From DATKIY01 sp963726755 (GTDB lineage: Bacteria; Actinomycetota; Actinomycetes; JAHEKZ01): 64,000 bases of DNA. Under the pieces are notes generated by a model. That model searched no databases and was not told the DNA's origin. It saw only the letters and a list, made by a program, of their open reading frames with translations. This document shows, in pieces, positions 35,879-45,654 of the stretch. Positions within the stretch are counted from its first letter, which is position 1. Each line of letters opens with the position of its first letter. A program made the position numbers and the translations under genes. The DNA is taken from assembly GCA_963726755.1 (NCBI GenBank), contig CAVSDB010000003.1:124001-188000 (forward strand). The letters are read 5' to 3'.

Positions 35879-36898
35879 GTGAGCGATTCCGTCGACAGCG
35901 TCCCCGCCGCTCGTCCAGCCTTCGGTGTGGGAATCGCGACCTGTGTTGCTGGCGATGGCACCGTTCTCGACGTCCGGTACCCGAGACTGGGTCTGGGGTG
36001 GGACAGCGACATCACCGATCGCCTAGATGTCGAGACAGCAGGTCGCCACCAGGTATCCCGAGACGTCGCTGAGTCGTTTCTCGGCGTGTTGTTGACTCAC
36101 TTGGTCGGCCCGGACTCCCTGCGCGAAGTGACTCGTGAGCCAGTGGTGCTGCTGATCGCCGACCTCAACCAACCGCCCGTCGACGCGTACGACGCGTACC
36201 TTCGCCTTCACTTGCTCTCGACTCGCACCGTCCAACCCCGAAGCATCAACCTTGACGGGCTCTTCGGTGTGCTGAACAACGTCGTCTGGACCAACTACGG
36301 TCCTTGCGCCGTGCCGGGCTTTGAGTCCACTCGGCTGCGACTGCAACAACGTGGGCCGGTGACGGTGCACGGCGTCGACAAGTTCCCGCGCATGGTCGAC
36401 TACGTCATCCCAAGTGGCGTTCGCATCGCAGACGCAAACCGCGTCCGGTTAGGCGCACATCTTGCCGACGGTACGACTGTCATGCACGAAGGTTTCGTGA
36501 ACTTCAACGCCGGGACACTCGGCACGTCCATGGTCGAGGGTCGGATCAGCGCGGGAGTCGCGGTTGGTGATGGCTCCGACATCGGAGGCGGCGCGTCGAT
36601 TATGGGCACGCTCTCGGGCGGCGGCACCGAAGTGGTGAGCATTGCTGAGCGCTGCCTGGTGGGTGCGAACGCTGGAGTGGGCATCTCACTTGGTGACGAT
36701 TGCGTGGTCGAGGCTGGGTTATACGTCACCGCCGGGACGAAGGTCTGCCTACCCGATGGCACCACGGTGAAGGCAAAAGAACTCTCTGGCCTGCCCAACT
36801 TCCTCTACCGACGAAACTCCACCACGGGCGCCGTCGAAGCCCTCCAGCGAACCGGCTCCTGGGGCGGACTCAACGCCATCCTCCACACTAATTCTTAG
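35879..36898 (+). CDS. dapD: tetrahydrodipicolinate N-succinyltransferase (actinobacterial type)
   Basis: 339 residues from GTG 35879. The N-terminal half is an alpha/beta domain (AFGVGIATCVAGDGTVLDVRYPRL). The C-terminal half is a left-handed beta helix of hexapeptide repeats, with VRLGAHLADGTTVMHEGFVNFNAGTLG and SDIGGGASIMGTLSGGG. This long type is typical of Mycobacterium and Corynebacterium. It transfers succinate from succinyl-CoA to tetrahydrodipicolinate. The last 4 bases overlap the convergent dapC stop. Confidence 0.93.
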   Translation: MSDSVDSVPAARPAFGVGIATCVAGDGTVLDVRYPRLGLGWDSDITDRLDVETAGRHQVSRDVAESFLGVLLTHLVGPDSLREVTREPVVLLIADLNQPPVDAYDAYLRLHLLSTRTVQPRSINLDGLFGVLNNVVWTNYGPCAVPGFESTRLRLQQRGPVTVHGVDKFPRMVDYVIPSGVRIADANRVRLGAHLADGTTVMHEGFVNFNAGTLGTSMVEGRISAGVAVGDGSDIGGGASIMGTLSGGGTEVVSIAERCLVGANAGVGISLGDDCVVEAGLYVTAGTKVCLPDGTTVKAKELSGLPNFLYRRNSTTGAVEALQRTGSWGGLNAILHTNS

Positions 36899-38007
36899 CT
36901 AGACGCTGCGGCGGCTTTGGTGATGTTCTCGTCGGTTGCCGTGAGTGCGATTCGGACGTGGTGGGAGCCGCCTGTGCCGTAGAAGTCGCCGGGGGCGACG
37001 AGCACACCGCGCTTCGCCAGCCAGTCGACGGTGTCCCAACATGGCTCGTCGCGGGTGGCCCAGAGATACAACCCCGCATTGGAGTGCTCTATCCGGAAGC
37101 CACTTTCGACCAGCGCGGACGAGAGAATTCGGCGTCGCTCGGCGTACCGCGATCGTTGCTCAACAACATGCGCGTCGTCCCCTAAGGCGGCAACCATGGC
37201 CGCTTGCACCGGCGACGGCAACATCATTCCGGCGTGCTTGCGCGCCTCTAGCAACGCAGCGACCACTTTCGGATCACCAGCCACGAACCCCGCGCGATAG
37301 CCAGCCAGATTCGAACGCTTGGACAGTGAGTGAACGGCCAGAACTCCGTCGTACGTATCGCCGCAGACGTCCGGATGCAGCACCGAAACAGGCTGCTCGT
37401 CCCATCCCAGTTCGATGTAGCACTCGTCCGACACGACGAGAGCTCCCCGCTCACGCGCCCACTGCACAACCTTGGCCAGATGTTCAGTCGGTAGCACCCG
37501 ACCAGTCGGGTTAGACGGTGAGTTCAGCCAGATCAGCGACACCGCCGCGGGACCAAGCGCAACCGTCGAGTCTGTAGCCACTACCTCCGCTCCCGAGATC
37601 CGCGCGCCTACGTCATAAGTCGGGTAGGCGAGCTCCGGGACCACGATCCGATGACCGTGACCGATACCGAGCAGCAGGGGAAGCCAAGCGACGAGTTCTT
37701 TCGTACCAATGACCGGCAGAACGTGTTCCACGTCGACACCGACAACACCCAACCGTCGACGCATCCAATCGACGGCAGCCGTCCTCAACTCGAGGGTCCC
37801 CTGAGTCGTGGGATAACCAGGCGCATTCGACGCCGCTCGAAACGCACTCTGGATGACGTCAGGAACTGGATCGACGGGGGTGCCAACGGACAGGTCGACC
37901 AGGCCATCAGGATGCGCCGCCGCGACGGTCTTGGCTGGCTCCAACTTGTCCCAAGGAAACCGCGGTAGCTGTGCAGCTAACGGCTGCGCAATCGCGGGGT
38001 TGGGCAC
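36895..38007 (-). CDS. dapC: succinyldiaminopimelate transaminase
   Basis: 370 residues, class I/II PLP aminotransferase. DLSVGTPVDPVP at the N-terminus, SNAPGYPTTQGTLELR, LNSPSNPTGRVL, VVSDECYIELGW, and HSLSKRSNLAGYRAGF with the PLP lysine. In actinobacteria this enzyme lies next to fdxA and converts N-succinyl-2-amino-6-ketopimelate to succinyl-diaminopimelate. With dapE and dapD it forms the succinylase branch. GTG start, 3 bases after the fdxA stop. Confidence 0.92.
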   Translation of the reverse strand: MPNPAIAQPLAAQLPRFPWDKLEPAKTVAAAHPDGLVDLSVGTPVDPVPDVIQSAFRAASNAPGYPTTQGTLELRTAAVDWMRRRLGVVGVDVEHVLPVIGTKELVAWLPLLLGIGHGHRIVVPELAYPTYDVGARISGAEVVATDSTVALGPAAVSLIWLNSPSNPTGRVLPTEHLAKVVQWARERGALVVSDECYIELGWDEQPVSVLHPDVCGDTYDGVLAVHSLSKRSNLAGYRAGFVAGDPKVVAALLEARKHAGMMLPSPVQAAMVAALGDDAHVVEQRSRYAERRRILSSALVESGFRIEHSNAGLYLWATRDEPCWDTVDWLAKRGVLVAPGDFYGTGGSHHVRIALTATDENITKAAAASS

Positions 38008-38010
38008 GAC

Positions 38011-38340
38011 CTACTGTTCTTCGGTGATCTGTGGGGGCAGCGCGGCAACGATCGGATGGTCCTTCTCGATCTTTCCGATCTTCGCTGCTCCACCCGGCGA
38101 ACCCAGGTCGTCGAAGAACTCCACGTTTGCTTTGTAGAAGTCTTTCCACTGGTCGGGGGTGTCGTCCTCGTAGAAGATCGCTTCGACCGGGCATACCGGT
38201 TCGCACGCACCACAGTCGACGCATTCATCGGGGTGGATGTACAACATCCGTTCACCCTCGTAGATGCAGTCGACCGGGCACTCCTCGACGCAGGCCCGGT
38301 CGAGTAGATCGACGCAGGGCTGGGCGATGACGTACGTCAC
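38011..38340 (-). CDS. fdxA: 7Fe ferredoxin FdxA
   Basis: 109 residues from GTG 38340 with AAGGAGGAG upstream. It has two cluster motifs: C..ACVEECPVDCIYEG (3Fe-4S site plus part of the 4Fe-4S) and CVDCGACEPVCPVEAIFYEDD. The C-terminal extension (WKDFYKANVEFFDDLGSPGGA) is typical of actinobacterial 7Fe ferredoxins. Low-potential electron carrier of the cytosol. Next to dapC, as in other actinobacteria. Confidence 0.95.
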   Translation of the reverse strand: MTYVIAQPCVDLLDRACVEECPVDCIYEGERMLYIHPDECVDCGACEPVCPVEAIFYEDDTPDQWKDFYKANVEFFDDLGSPGGAAKIGKIEKDHPIVAALPPQITEEQ

Positions 38341-38366
38341 GAGCTCCTCCTTGAAGACGGCGGACC

Positions 38367-38372
38367 TAGTAT
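38367..38372 (+). promoter_or_regulatory. -10 element for a leaderless GNAT transcript
   Basis: TAGTAT fits TANNNT and is followed by 8 bases and the ATG at 38381. No Shine-Dalgarno sequence lies between, which suggests that transcription starts at or next to the ATG. The divergent fdxA start is at 38340, so the two promoters share about 40 bases. Confidence 0.4.
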
Positions 38373-38380
38373 TCCTGACA

Positions 38381-39486
38381 ATGAGTCCACGCGCGGCGAA
38401 GGGGTCTCCCGTGTCCGATCCCGACCCCACACCATCCGTGCCGCGCGGCCCCTGGTCCAGCCAGCGAGTTGGGCCCAGCGGACCTTGGCACGCGCCTAGT
38501 CGTCCGAGCCCTGACCGGTGGCATCGGCCCATCGGGCAACCCCGAGATGACCGACGTCGTGGGTGTCCTTGAGGAGATTGCTCAACCGACGGACGCAGGT
38601 GCCCAAACCTGGCAGCTCCGAAAACGCGACGACTCGCTGGTCCCCGTGGACAGCAGGCAGGTCGTTGTCGTGAAGCGACTTGGCGACCCACCAACCCGGC
38701 TCAGTCGAGCCCTGGACATCAGCACTCGCGACCTGGAAGAGATAGCGGCCGCCGGCTGGCAACCGCTTGAGGCCGCCAAGCAACAGGACTGGCTATTGCG
38801 CGCAGCCGGTGGTTTCACCGGGCGGGCGAATTCAGTACTGCCTTTGAGCGAACCAGATTTCCCGACTGATTCCGCCTCGTTCGACGACGCGCTAGCCAAA
38901 GTCCGCCGTTGGTATGACGAGCGTGGCTTGCCGGCGATGTTCGCCGTGCCCCTGCCCTGGCAGTCATTGCTTGACGACGCATTGGACGTACGCGGTTGGC
39001 AAGCAAAGAACAAGACACACGTGATGGTCGCCGAAGTGCCCGAGGTGCTCCTTTCGATGGGTGATGACGACCCGGAACGTCTACCGGTCGTGATGTCGGA
39101 CCATCCCAGCCCCGCCTGGCTGGACACCTACTCGTACAGGGGACAGACACCTGCCCGACTTCGCTGCGACCATCATGCTCAACGCAGATCAGCCCGTGTT
39201 CGCGCAGATCGCTGACCCGGCAGCCTCCGATGGACGGTTGCTAGCTGTCGGGCGGGCTGCTCTGACGCAAGGCTGGGTTGGGATCACCGCCGTCGACGTT
39301 CGGGAATCTGCTCGGCGACGTGGCCTGGCGACCGACATTGCTCGTGCGCTGCTCAACTACGCGTACTCAAGGGGCCACCGACATGCCTACTTGCAAGTCG
39401 CGACCGAGAACACCGGGGCTCGCGCGCTCTACGAGAAACTCGGATTCGTCGAGCATCACCACTACCAGTATCGAACCGCGCCGTAG
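38381..39486 (+). CDS. GNAT N-acetyltransferase with N-terminal regulatory domain, two +1 frameshifts
   Basis: About 367 residues from three frames. The start (ATG 38381, or GTG 38411 after AAGGGG) is followed by VPRGPWSSQRVGPS; one extra base near 38483 leads into LGTRLVVRALTGG, a small beta barrel as in related acetyltransferases. A helical middle (DISTRDLEEIAAAGWQPLEA) follows. A second extra base in GGGG near 39138 leads into LPDFAATIMLNADQPVFAQI and the GNAT core: VDVRESARRRGLATDIARALL (acetyl-CoA motif A) and ENTGARALYEKLGF. Divergent from fdxA, an order known in relatives. Acceptor unknown. Confidence 0.8.
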
Positions 39487-39498
39487 TTCCCGTAAGGC

Positions 39499-40416
39499 CT
39501 ACATGCCGAGTGTTCTTCGCACGTCCACTCGAAGCCTCTGGTTGTTCGCGGCACTTTCGCTCGTCACAATCGACGGCACGCGGAACTCCTCGCGGGTTCC
39601 CCAGCTTCGTAGGTCACTTGCAGAGGGATCCGGCACCGAGGTCGCCAGGGCCAGTTCATCCAGCGTCTCTAGGTGCTGAGGATTGAGGGGGTCATCGGTG
39701 TCCATGAGACCCCACTCGTCCCACAACAGCATCTCGGTCTTGTTCAGTGCCGCCAGGTCGTGGATCAGGTTGTGGCGCAGATAGCAGAACCCACGGGTGT
39801 CTGGAATGTGCAGGTCCGGGGCGACGACGAATCGTTCAGCGTCTTGGTCACCATGGCGTGCCATCAGCCAGGCTCGTGGGCCGGTGACGAACTTGTCATT
39901 CGGCACGTCAAGCGGGTCAAAAGTGCTTCCATCAACTTCCGCGACGTGGTCATCGTCAATCTCAGGTTCGACCAGTCTCCATCGCTGTTGGGGGTCATCC
40001 CACACCTCGGCGATGACGTGGTCGTTAAACCATCCCGGGTCGAAGTAAGTTGCAAATCCCACACGAATCCTTGCCGGTATTCCTTTATGTCTTGCCATCG
40101 CGACAAACATGACGGCGTAGTCGCGGCAACAGCCGATCAGGCGCTGGTTCTTGAGCCGAGGCTCTGGGGAAATCGGCCCGCCGAGTTGCTCAAGGAGGCT
40201 GAACATGGCATCGGCATACCGAGTGTCGATCTCGACAATCCGATCAGCGGCGATTCCGTTCGCGACGAAATCTCCACCACCTTCGTAGTGGAAGACAAGT
40301 TGTCGGCTGACCGCACGCAGCGTCGCTAGATCCGATGGCAGGGCGTCGAGTGCGGTTGCGGCGGTGCCGACCTCGGTCACGGGGCTCGGGGACGCCCACT
40401 CCTCTGCGTTTGACAC
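39499..40416 (-). CDS. transglutaminase-like domain protein
   Basis: 305 residues from GTG 40416 (start uncertain). The core has GCCRDYAVMFVAMARHKGIPARIRVGFATYF with the catalytic Cys, WFNDHVIAEVWDDPQQRW with the His, and a following Asp. This is the bacterial transglutaminase/protease-like fold. No signal peptide or membrane segment, so probably cytoplasmic. Substrate unknown. Divergent from pgi. Confidence 0.85.
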   Translation of the reverse strand: MSNAEEWASPSPVTEVGTAATALDALPSDLATLRAVSRQLVFHYEGGGDFVANGIAADRIVEIDTRYADAMFSLLEQLGGPISPEPRLKNQRLIGCCRDYAVMFVAMARHKGIPARIRVGFATYFDPGWFNDHVIAEVWDDPQQRWRLVEPEIDDDHVAEVDGSTFDPLDVPNDKFVTGPRAWLMARHGDQDAERFVVAPDLHIPDTRGFCYLRHNLIHDLAALNKTEMLLWDEWGLMDTDDPLNPQHLETLDELALATSVPDPSASDLRSWGTREEFRVPSIVTSESAANNQRLRVDVRRTLGM

Positions 40417-40519
40417 ACATCGGAAGTTATCAGTCGCGCCACCACGCTTCGTATCGTCGACAAGTAGGGGCCGCACCCACGAGCCAAGGCAGCCTGCCAT
40501 CGGCAGATAGGGTCGCGAC

Positions 40520-42133
40520 GTGACGACACTGGACCCGCGTCAGACGCAAGCAGGCAGAGCGTTGCAGTCGCACATAGCGCAGCTCGATGAGCATCCGCTT
40601 CGAGACCTGCTGCATCAGCCAGGACGCGTCGCGCACCTGACTTTTGAAAGCGGCGATCTCACGGTCGACATCACTCGGGCGCGCGCGGACGAGACGGTCG
40701 TTGGTCTGCTGGCCGACTTAGCAGGGGAACTGCAGATACCCCAGGCGCTGCAGGCGATGGTGCGCGGCGACATCGTCAACTCGACCGAGCATCGGCCAGC
40801 ACTCCACACAGCACTGCGCCTACCACCAGAACAAGCATTGAGCGTCGGCGACGAAGACATCGCTGGTGAGGTCAAGGCGGTGTATCAACGCGTCGACGCC
40901 TTCGTCGATGCAGTGCACGACGGGACGTGGCGTGGCCACACAGGTAAGCGAATCGAGTCGGTGGTCAACATCGGTATCGGCGGCTCTGACCTGGGCCCCC
41001 GTATGGCCGTCCGCGCACTGCGTCAGTTCCACAAGCCGAATCTGACCGTACGGTTCGTCGCGAACGTTGATCCGGCCGATCTGTCCGCGGTCCTCGCAAA
41101 CCTCGACCCTGAGACCACGATCGTCGTCATCGTCTCGAAGACCTTTACAACGATTGAGACCCTGACGAATGCGCAGGCTGCTCGTTCATGGTTGACCGAT
41201 TCGCTTGGCAACGATGCCGTTGGCTCACACATGGTGGCGGTCAGCGCGGCTACTCAGCGTGCGGTTGACTTCGGCATCGCCGAAGCAGCCGTGTTCGGAT
41301 TTTGGGACTGGGTTGGGGGGCGGTTCTCCCTTTCGTCCCCCGTCGGGTTGTCTATCCAACTGGCGGTCGGCACCGAGGCAATGCGCGAACTGCGCGCTGG
41401 CATGCACCGGGTTGACGTCGATCTCGTCACCCAACCGACCAGCTCAAACGGCGCACTCATGCTCGGCATGCTCGACGTCTGGTACAGCACGTTTCTCCAG
41501 TACCGAGACAAAGCGATCGTGGCATACGCGCAGGACCTTGAATTGTTTCCGGCGCACCTACAGCAGTTGCTGATGGAGAGCAACGGAAAGTCGGTGACGC
41601 GCGATGGCGACCAGGTCACGTGGCTGACCTCGCCAGCTGTTTGGGGCGCCACCGGAACTAATGGGCAACATGCGTTCTTCCAGATGCTGCATCAGGGGAC
41701 GGACCACGTCGCCCTTGATCTGATCGGTGTCATCAAGCAACCGGACGATCAGCGTGCGCTGCTTCTGCAAGCAAACTTGCTCGCTCAGGCGTCGGCATTG
41801 GCAAATGGTCAGTCCTCCGCGGACCTCATCGCCGCCGGGCTAGATCACGCCGTCGTACCGCACCGGACGATGCCGGGGAACCGGCCAAGCACCGTCGTGC
41901 TGCTGCCACGGTTGGATCCCTATTGTCTGGGCCAACTCATCGCACTTTATGAAGCCGCCACCGTGGTCTCAGGCTTCGCATGGGGGATCAACCCATTTGA
42001 CCAATGGGGGGTGGAGTTGGGAAAGCAGGTCGCCTCGTCCCTACTCCCAGCCGTCGCGGGTGGCCCGCTGCCAGCCGGAATCGACCCGGCAACTAAAGCG
42101 ACGCTGGACAGACTTCGCTCGACGTCGGACTGA
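40520..42133 (+). CDS. pgi: glucose-6-phosphate isomerase
   Basis: 537 residues, full length. VVNIGIGGSDLGPRMAVRAL, VIVSKTFTTIETLTNA (phosphate-binding), FGFWDWVGGRFSLSSPVGLSI (signature 1), LMESNGKSV, GATGTNGQHAFFQMLHQGT and the C-terminal FDQWGVELGKQVA (signature 2). Converts glucose-6-phosphate and fructose-6-phosphate. GTG start. The stop is directly adjacent to the convergent VanW stop with no base between. Confidence 0.95.
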   Translation: MTTLDPRQTQAGRALQSHIAQLDEHPLRDLLHQPGRVAHLTFESGDLTVDITRARADETVVGLLADLAGELQIPQALQAMVRGDIVNSTEHRPALHTALRLPPEQALSVGDEDIAGEVKAVYQRVDAFVDAVHDGTWRGHTGKRIESVVNIGIGGSDLGPRMAVRALRQFHKPNLTVRFVANVDPADLSAVLANLDPETTIVVIVSKTFTTIETLTNAQAARSWLTDSLGNDAVGSHMVAVSAATQRAVDFGIAEAAVFGFWDWVGGRFSLSSPVGLSIQLAVGTEAMRELRAGMHRVDVDLVTQPTSSNGALMLGMLDVWYSTFLQYRDKAIVAYAQDLELFPAHLQQLLMESNGKSVTRDGDQVTWLTSPAVWGATGTNGQHAFFQMLHQGTDHVALDLIGVIKQPDDQRALLLQANLLAQASALANGQSSADLIAAGLDHAVVPHRTMPGNRPSTVVLLPRLDPYCLGQLIALYEAATVVSGFAWGINPFDQWGVELGKQVASSLLPAVAGGPLPAGIDPATKATLDRLRSTSD

Positions 42134-44023
42134 TCAACCGCCGCCGCCACCACCGCCACCGCCACCTCCACCGCCACCTCCCGAACCGGTGGGAGTCGGT
42201 GACGGTGAATGGCTCGGTTTCGACGTTGGCTTGTCGGTGGGCTTGTCGGTCGGTTTGCCAGTGGGCTTTCCACTATGCGACGGAGTCGGCTTCGGTTCGC
42301 AAATCACCGTCGGAGCCGACTCGTATGAGGTATCCAGCGGTTCGCGGCGGACGACCTTCCCATCTTGCGACCACACCCGAGTCACGGTGATGTCGAATCC
42401 GTCCACGCCCTCCTGCGGGACGCATCCCTCGCCCGGGTCGTAGACAGTGCCCGAGGGCCGGTAGTTGGTTCGCGGACCGAACTCAGCGGTGATGTCCCAA
42501 TACTTCGTGCTGTACATCGACACCGTCACATCACCGTTAGTCAAAGACGTCGTGATGTAGACCCCGTAAGGAGTGTCATTGCGGAACTTCAGGTCGAGGT
42601 TCCCCCAAGAGACCGTGGCCTCTAAGCCAGCGGTGTAGCGCGAGATCCAATAGCCATGTGCTCGCTGCTCAATGCGTGTCATACCCGCGAAGAAGGCTGC
42701 GTGCCACATGGCAGTGGTCATGGTCGAGACCGCACCGCCGTAGTCCTCGACCAGTCGGTTGCCAACGATCACGTAACCCTTGACGAAGCCGTTCTCAGGA
42801 GTGCGCTCGCCGACGATGCCATTAAGGCTGAAGGTGTCACCAGGCATCAAGAGCGTGCCGTTGATCTTCTGCGACGCCAGCCCGATGTTCGTCACTCGGT
42901 ATGCGGCGTAGGGAAACCACTGGGTGTACGTCGAGATGCGTCGTTTGACACCAAGATCTTTGGCCTCGGCGGTACTCAGGTCCGCGTGCACCGTTTCAAT
43001 ACGAAGTTCTGCAGTGCGTGCCGGATCCGCTAGAGCCGCCGCGAGACCCTGGTTCAGACTCTTGTCGCTGATCCCACGCCCATCTTTTGCCGGCACCACG
43101 ACTGGCTTGCCAGACGAAACGTCGAAGGTGGCGTCGCGCGCGGGGGTTCCGATCTCGTCGAGGCCAGCACCCATCTCGGTGCGCATCGTCGCGCTTCGTG
43201 CGGTGGGTACCAACTCGCCGCCTCTGGCCTCAAACATCAACACGCTGGCTATCTGCTCAGGAGAGAGTTCGAACTCCTGCCCGTCGGCGGTAAGCGTGAT
43301 CGGCGCACTGATCGCATCAACAGCGGCACCAGCAGCCACATCGTTGACTTGCTCAGTAGTGACCTGGGGGTCGACCTCTTCGACCGGCAACTCGATGGGG
43401 TCGGTCGCAACCACATAACCGTCAATGACCGCCGCCTTTGCGGTCTGCTGGTTCAGCGCGAGACCACTGCGTGGCTCGACAGTCACGATGTCCATACCGT
43501 CGTAGCGGACAGCCCCGTCACGCACCGGATCGTTTACGGTCTTGGCGAGACCGGCCATCGTGCGATCAAGTCGCTTGCCGTCAACGACGACCACTGGGTC
43601 GACGTTCTGACCAAACAGTTGCCCGACCAAAGTGATGGGGGACCACTCACGCATGGGGATGGCGTCGACCGTGGCCACCGCATCAAAACTCAATCCAGCT
43701 CGGCTCGCTTTGATCGTGGTCGGGTTATCACCGACGAGCAGGTCGACCGATGAACTTCGATCAGCGAGGTCGTCGGACAGTGCCTGGGTGGCCTCATCGG
43801 GAGTCATCCCCCCGACGTCGACGCCTGCGACTGTCGTCCCGTGTGGAATGTCGTCGCCGACATAGATCAACGCGACGATGTAAGCGGCAGCAGCAACGCC
43901 AATGATCGCAACGGCAGTCAGAGCAATCCGTCGCCACTTGCGGCGACTAGCTGGTGGGTTAGTGAGGGGGATCCTCAGGACTGTCTCGATGACCGAGTCA
44001 GGGTCAGAAGAGATGTTGGTCAA
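42134..44023 (-). CDS. VanW family protein with polyglycine tail
   Basis: 629 residues. Short cytoplasmic start, one membrane helix (IALTAVAIIGVAAAAYIVALIYVG), two peptidoglycan-binding-4-like domains (about residues 60-180 and 200-330), then the VanW domain (GLASQKINGTLLMPGDTFSLN, GGAVSTMTTAMWHAAF, RAHGYWISRYTAGLEATVSW). The C-terminal 60 residues have GKPTDKPTDKPT repeats and end in 15 consecutive glycines. In most family members a cysteine occurs in the GGG(V/I)CQ motif; here it reads GGAVSTMT. Extracytoplasmic, cell-wall linked; role unknown. Confidence 0.87.
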   Translation of the reverse strand: MTNISSDPDSVIETVLRIPLTNPPASRRKWRRIALTAVAIIGVAAAAYIVALIYVGDDIPHGTTVAGVDVGGMTPDEATQALSDDLADRSSSVDLLVGDNPTTIKASRAGLSFDAVATVDAIPMREWSPITLVGQLFGQNVDPVVVVDGKRLDRTMAGLAKTVNDPVRDGAVRYDGMDIVTVEPRSGLALNQQTAKAAVIDGYVVATDPIELPVEEVDPQVTTEQVNDVAAGAAVDAISAPITLTADGQEFELSPEQIASVLMFEARGGELVPTARSATMRTEMGAGLDEIGTPARDATFDVSSGKPVVVPAKDGRGISDKSLNQGLAAALADPARTAELRIETVHADLSTAEAKDLGVKRRISTYTQWFPYAAYRVTNIGLASQKINGTLLMPGDTFSLNGIVGERTPENGFVKGYVIVGNRLVEDYGGAVSTMTTAMWHAAFFAGMTRIEQRAHGYWISRYTAGLEATVSWGNLDLKFRNDTPYGVYITTSLTNGDVTVSMYSTKYWDITAEFGPRTNYRPSGTVYDPGEGCVPQEGVDGFDITVTRVWSQDGKVVRREPLDTSYESAPTVICEPKPTPSHSGKPTGKPTDKPTDKPTSKPSHSPSPTPTGSGGGGGGGGGGGGGGG

Positions 44024-44087
44024 AGTGTCCCAGCCTGTAGCGCAGCCCTCCCGACGGTCGGTGGCAAATCCATCGTAAGACGTGACG

Positions 44088-44586
44088 TCAGATATCCCGG
44101 TACTGACGTCGGAAGTAGATCAGCGGGTCGTTCGAGTCCTCCTCGCGCGCGACCTCGACCGAAATTACCTCGCCAACCACGATGTCGTGATCACCAGCTC
44201 GGTGGATCGCATCTGTTCGGCATTCCAACGAAGCGAGCGCACCGTCGATCAGCGCCGCGCCGGTCACCTCCCCCGCGCGATGCGGGACGTCGTCGAGTTG
44301 CCCCTCCAGCGGACGCCCTCGGGTCGCCAGCCAACGCGCAGCCGACTCAGCAGTCCGAGGGAGGATCGATACGGCCCAATGCTCACTGGCAGAAATCGCA
44401 TCGTGGAACCGGGCATCACGTTCGACGCATACCAAGACAAGCAAGCGGAGTCAACGACACGGAGGTGAAAGCGTTCGCGGTCATCGCATGATCGACCCCG
44501 TCGATCCGGCACGAAACCACAGTTATCCCGGTCGCGAACCGACTCACAGCCTCTCGAAACAGTGCTGTCGAGGGGCCGGGGGTCAC
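44088..44586 (-). CDS. flavin reductase-like protein, +1 frameshift
   Basis: About 165 residues joined across one shift near 44445. Frame one, from GTG 44586, gives ALFREAVSRFATGITVV and HAMTANAFTSVSLTP; one extra base later it continues LLVLVCVERDARFHDAISASEHWAVSIL, then RTDAIHRAGDHDIVVGEVISVE. Together this is a normal FMN-binding split-barrel flavin reductase, whose TANAFTSVSL.P.LVLVC.. signature spans the break. It reduces flavin with NAD(P)H for a monooxygenase partner; none is adjacent. Confidence 0.78.
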
Positions 44587-44642
44587 ATCAGGAGGCTACC
44601 CGCAGATATGCCCTTACAACCGCTGGGTAGCAATGACGTGGA

Positions 44643-45602
44643 TCAGACGGTCTGGGCGCCTGCGTATCGCGCGTTGGCAATCACGATGCCGGCAGGAGAA
44701 CTGACCAAGCGCAACGTATTGAGCGACGTCTCACCGAATGCGTTGGCCCTAGCGCTGGACAACGCGAGGACACCGATCATCCGACCGCCAGCCTTCAACG
44801 GCATGGACAAGAAGGTCGCCATCTCGCCTTCGTCTTCAGCACCGAGGTGACCCTGGGGGTCCGCGACGCGTGCTTGTAGATCTGCGACAGCGACAGGTTG
44901 GCCAGTCGAGTCAGTGGCCGCATCGGCAACCGCCGAGAAGAACTCTGCGTACTGCTGCTGAGCAGTCTCTCGGGCGACCCGGATGTAAGTGGAACGATCG
45001 TCGAGCATCAAGACCGAAGCCAGGTCGTAGTCGACAACGCGGCTGAGTACGTCTAGCACTTCGGCGATGGTCTCTTCGAATCCGTGAACCTCGGATGCGA
45101 TGCCGGTTACTTCTGCCGCAACCGACGACTCGAACAACTTGCGGTCGAGCAGGTCACTGATGCTGCCGAAGACATCGTCATCGACCATCTCGACGGGGTC
45201 CGGACGCAGCGGTGGTCGTCCCCCGCGCGCAGCGTCGGCCTTGCTGAGAACTTCGTGAACTGCCTCGACTAGTTGCGGTGCCTCGAAGTCTTTGGTGAGG
45301 AATCGATCGGCGCCAACCTGCGCGCCCCAGTAGCGATCACTGGCTGCGTCAAGTGAGGTCAGTAGAAGAATCGGAATGTCTGCGGTTCGCCAATCGTCCT
45401 TGAGCAGGCGCGCTGAGACGTAGCCCGAGACTCGTGGCATTTGCACATCAAGCACAACCGCATCCGGCATGTGGCGGAACACTGCCTGAACGGCTTGGAC
45501 GCCATCCTCGGCCTGCACGACGGTGTAGCCCTCACGTTCTAGGACGGTACTCACGATCCGTCGTAGCGTGGGACTGTCGTCTGCGATCACCACCGTTGGC
45601 AT
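44643..45602 (-). CDS. response regulator with receiver and GAF domains
   Basis: 319 residues. Receiver domain 1-125: VVIADDSP (Asp 8, Asp 9), VVLDVQMP (phosphorylation site Asp 52), LLTSLDAASD and TKDFEAP (Lys). A linker with an acidic helix leads to a GAF-like domain about residues 160-315 (AEVLDVLSRVVDYDLASVLMLDD, EMATFLSMPLKAGGRMIGVLALSS). No helix-turn-helix, GGDEF or other output. It lies just after cheA on the same strand, so CheA may phosphorylate it and the GAF may bind a ligand or a partner. It would take the place of a CheY. Confidence 0.88.
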   Translation of the reverse strand: MPTVVIADDSPTLRRIVSTVLEREGYTVVQAEDGVQAVQAVFRHMPDAVVLDVQMPRVSGYVSARLLKDDWRTADIPILLLTSLDAASDRYWGAQVGADRFLTKDFEAPQLVEAVHEVLSKADAARGGRPPLRPDPVEMVDDDVFGSISDLLDRKLFESSVAAEVTGIASEVHGFEETIAEVLDVLSRVVDYDLASVLMLDDRSTYIRVARETAQQQYAEFFSAVADAATDSTGQPVAVADLQARVADPQGHLGAEDEGEMATFLSMPLKAGGRMIGVLALSSARANAFGETSLNTLRLVSSPAGIVIANARYAGAQTV

Positions 45603-45654
45603 CTGGGGTCCTCTCTCACGTCTCAGTGGGACTTCGGCCCATTTGGCCGATTAC

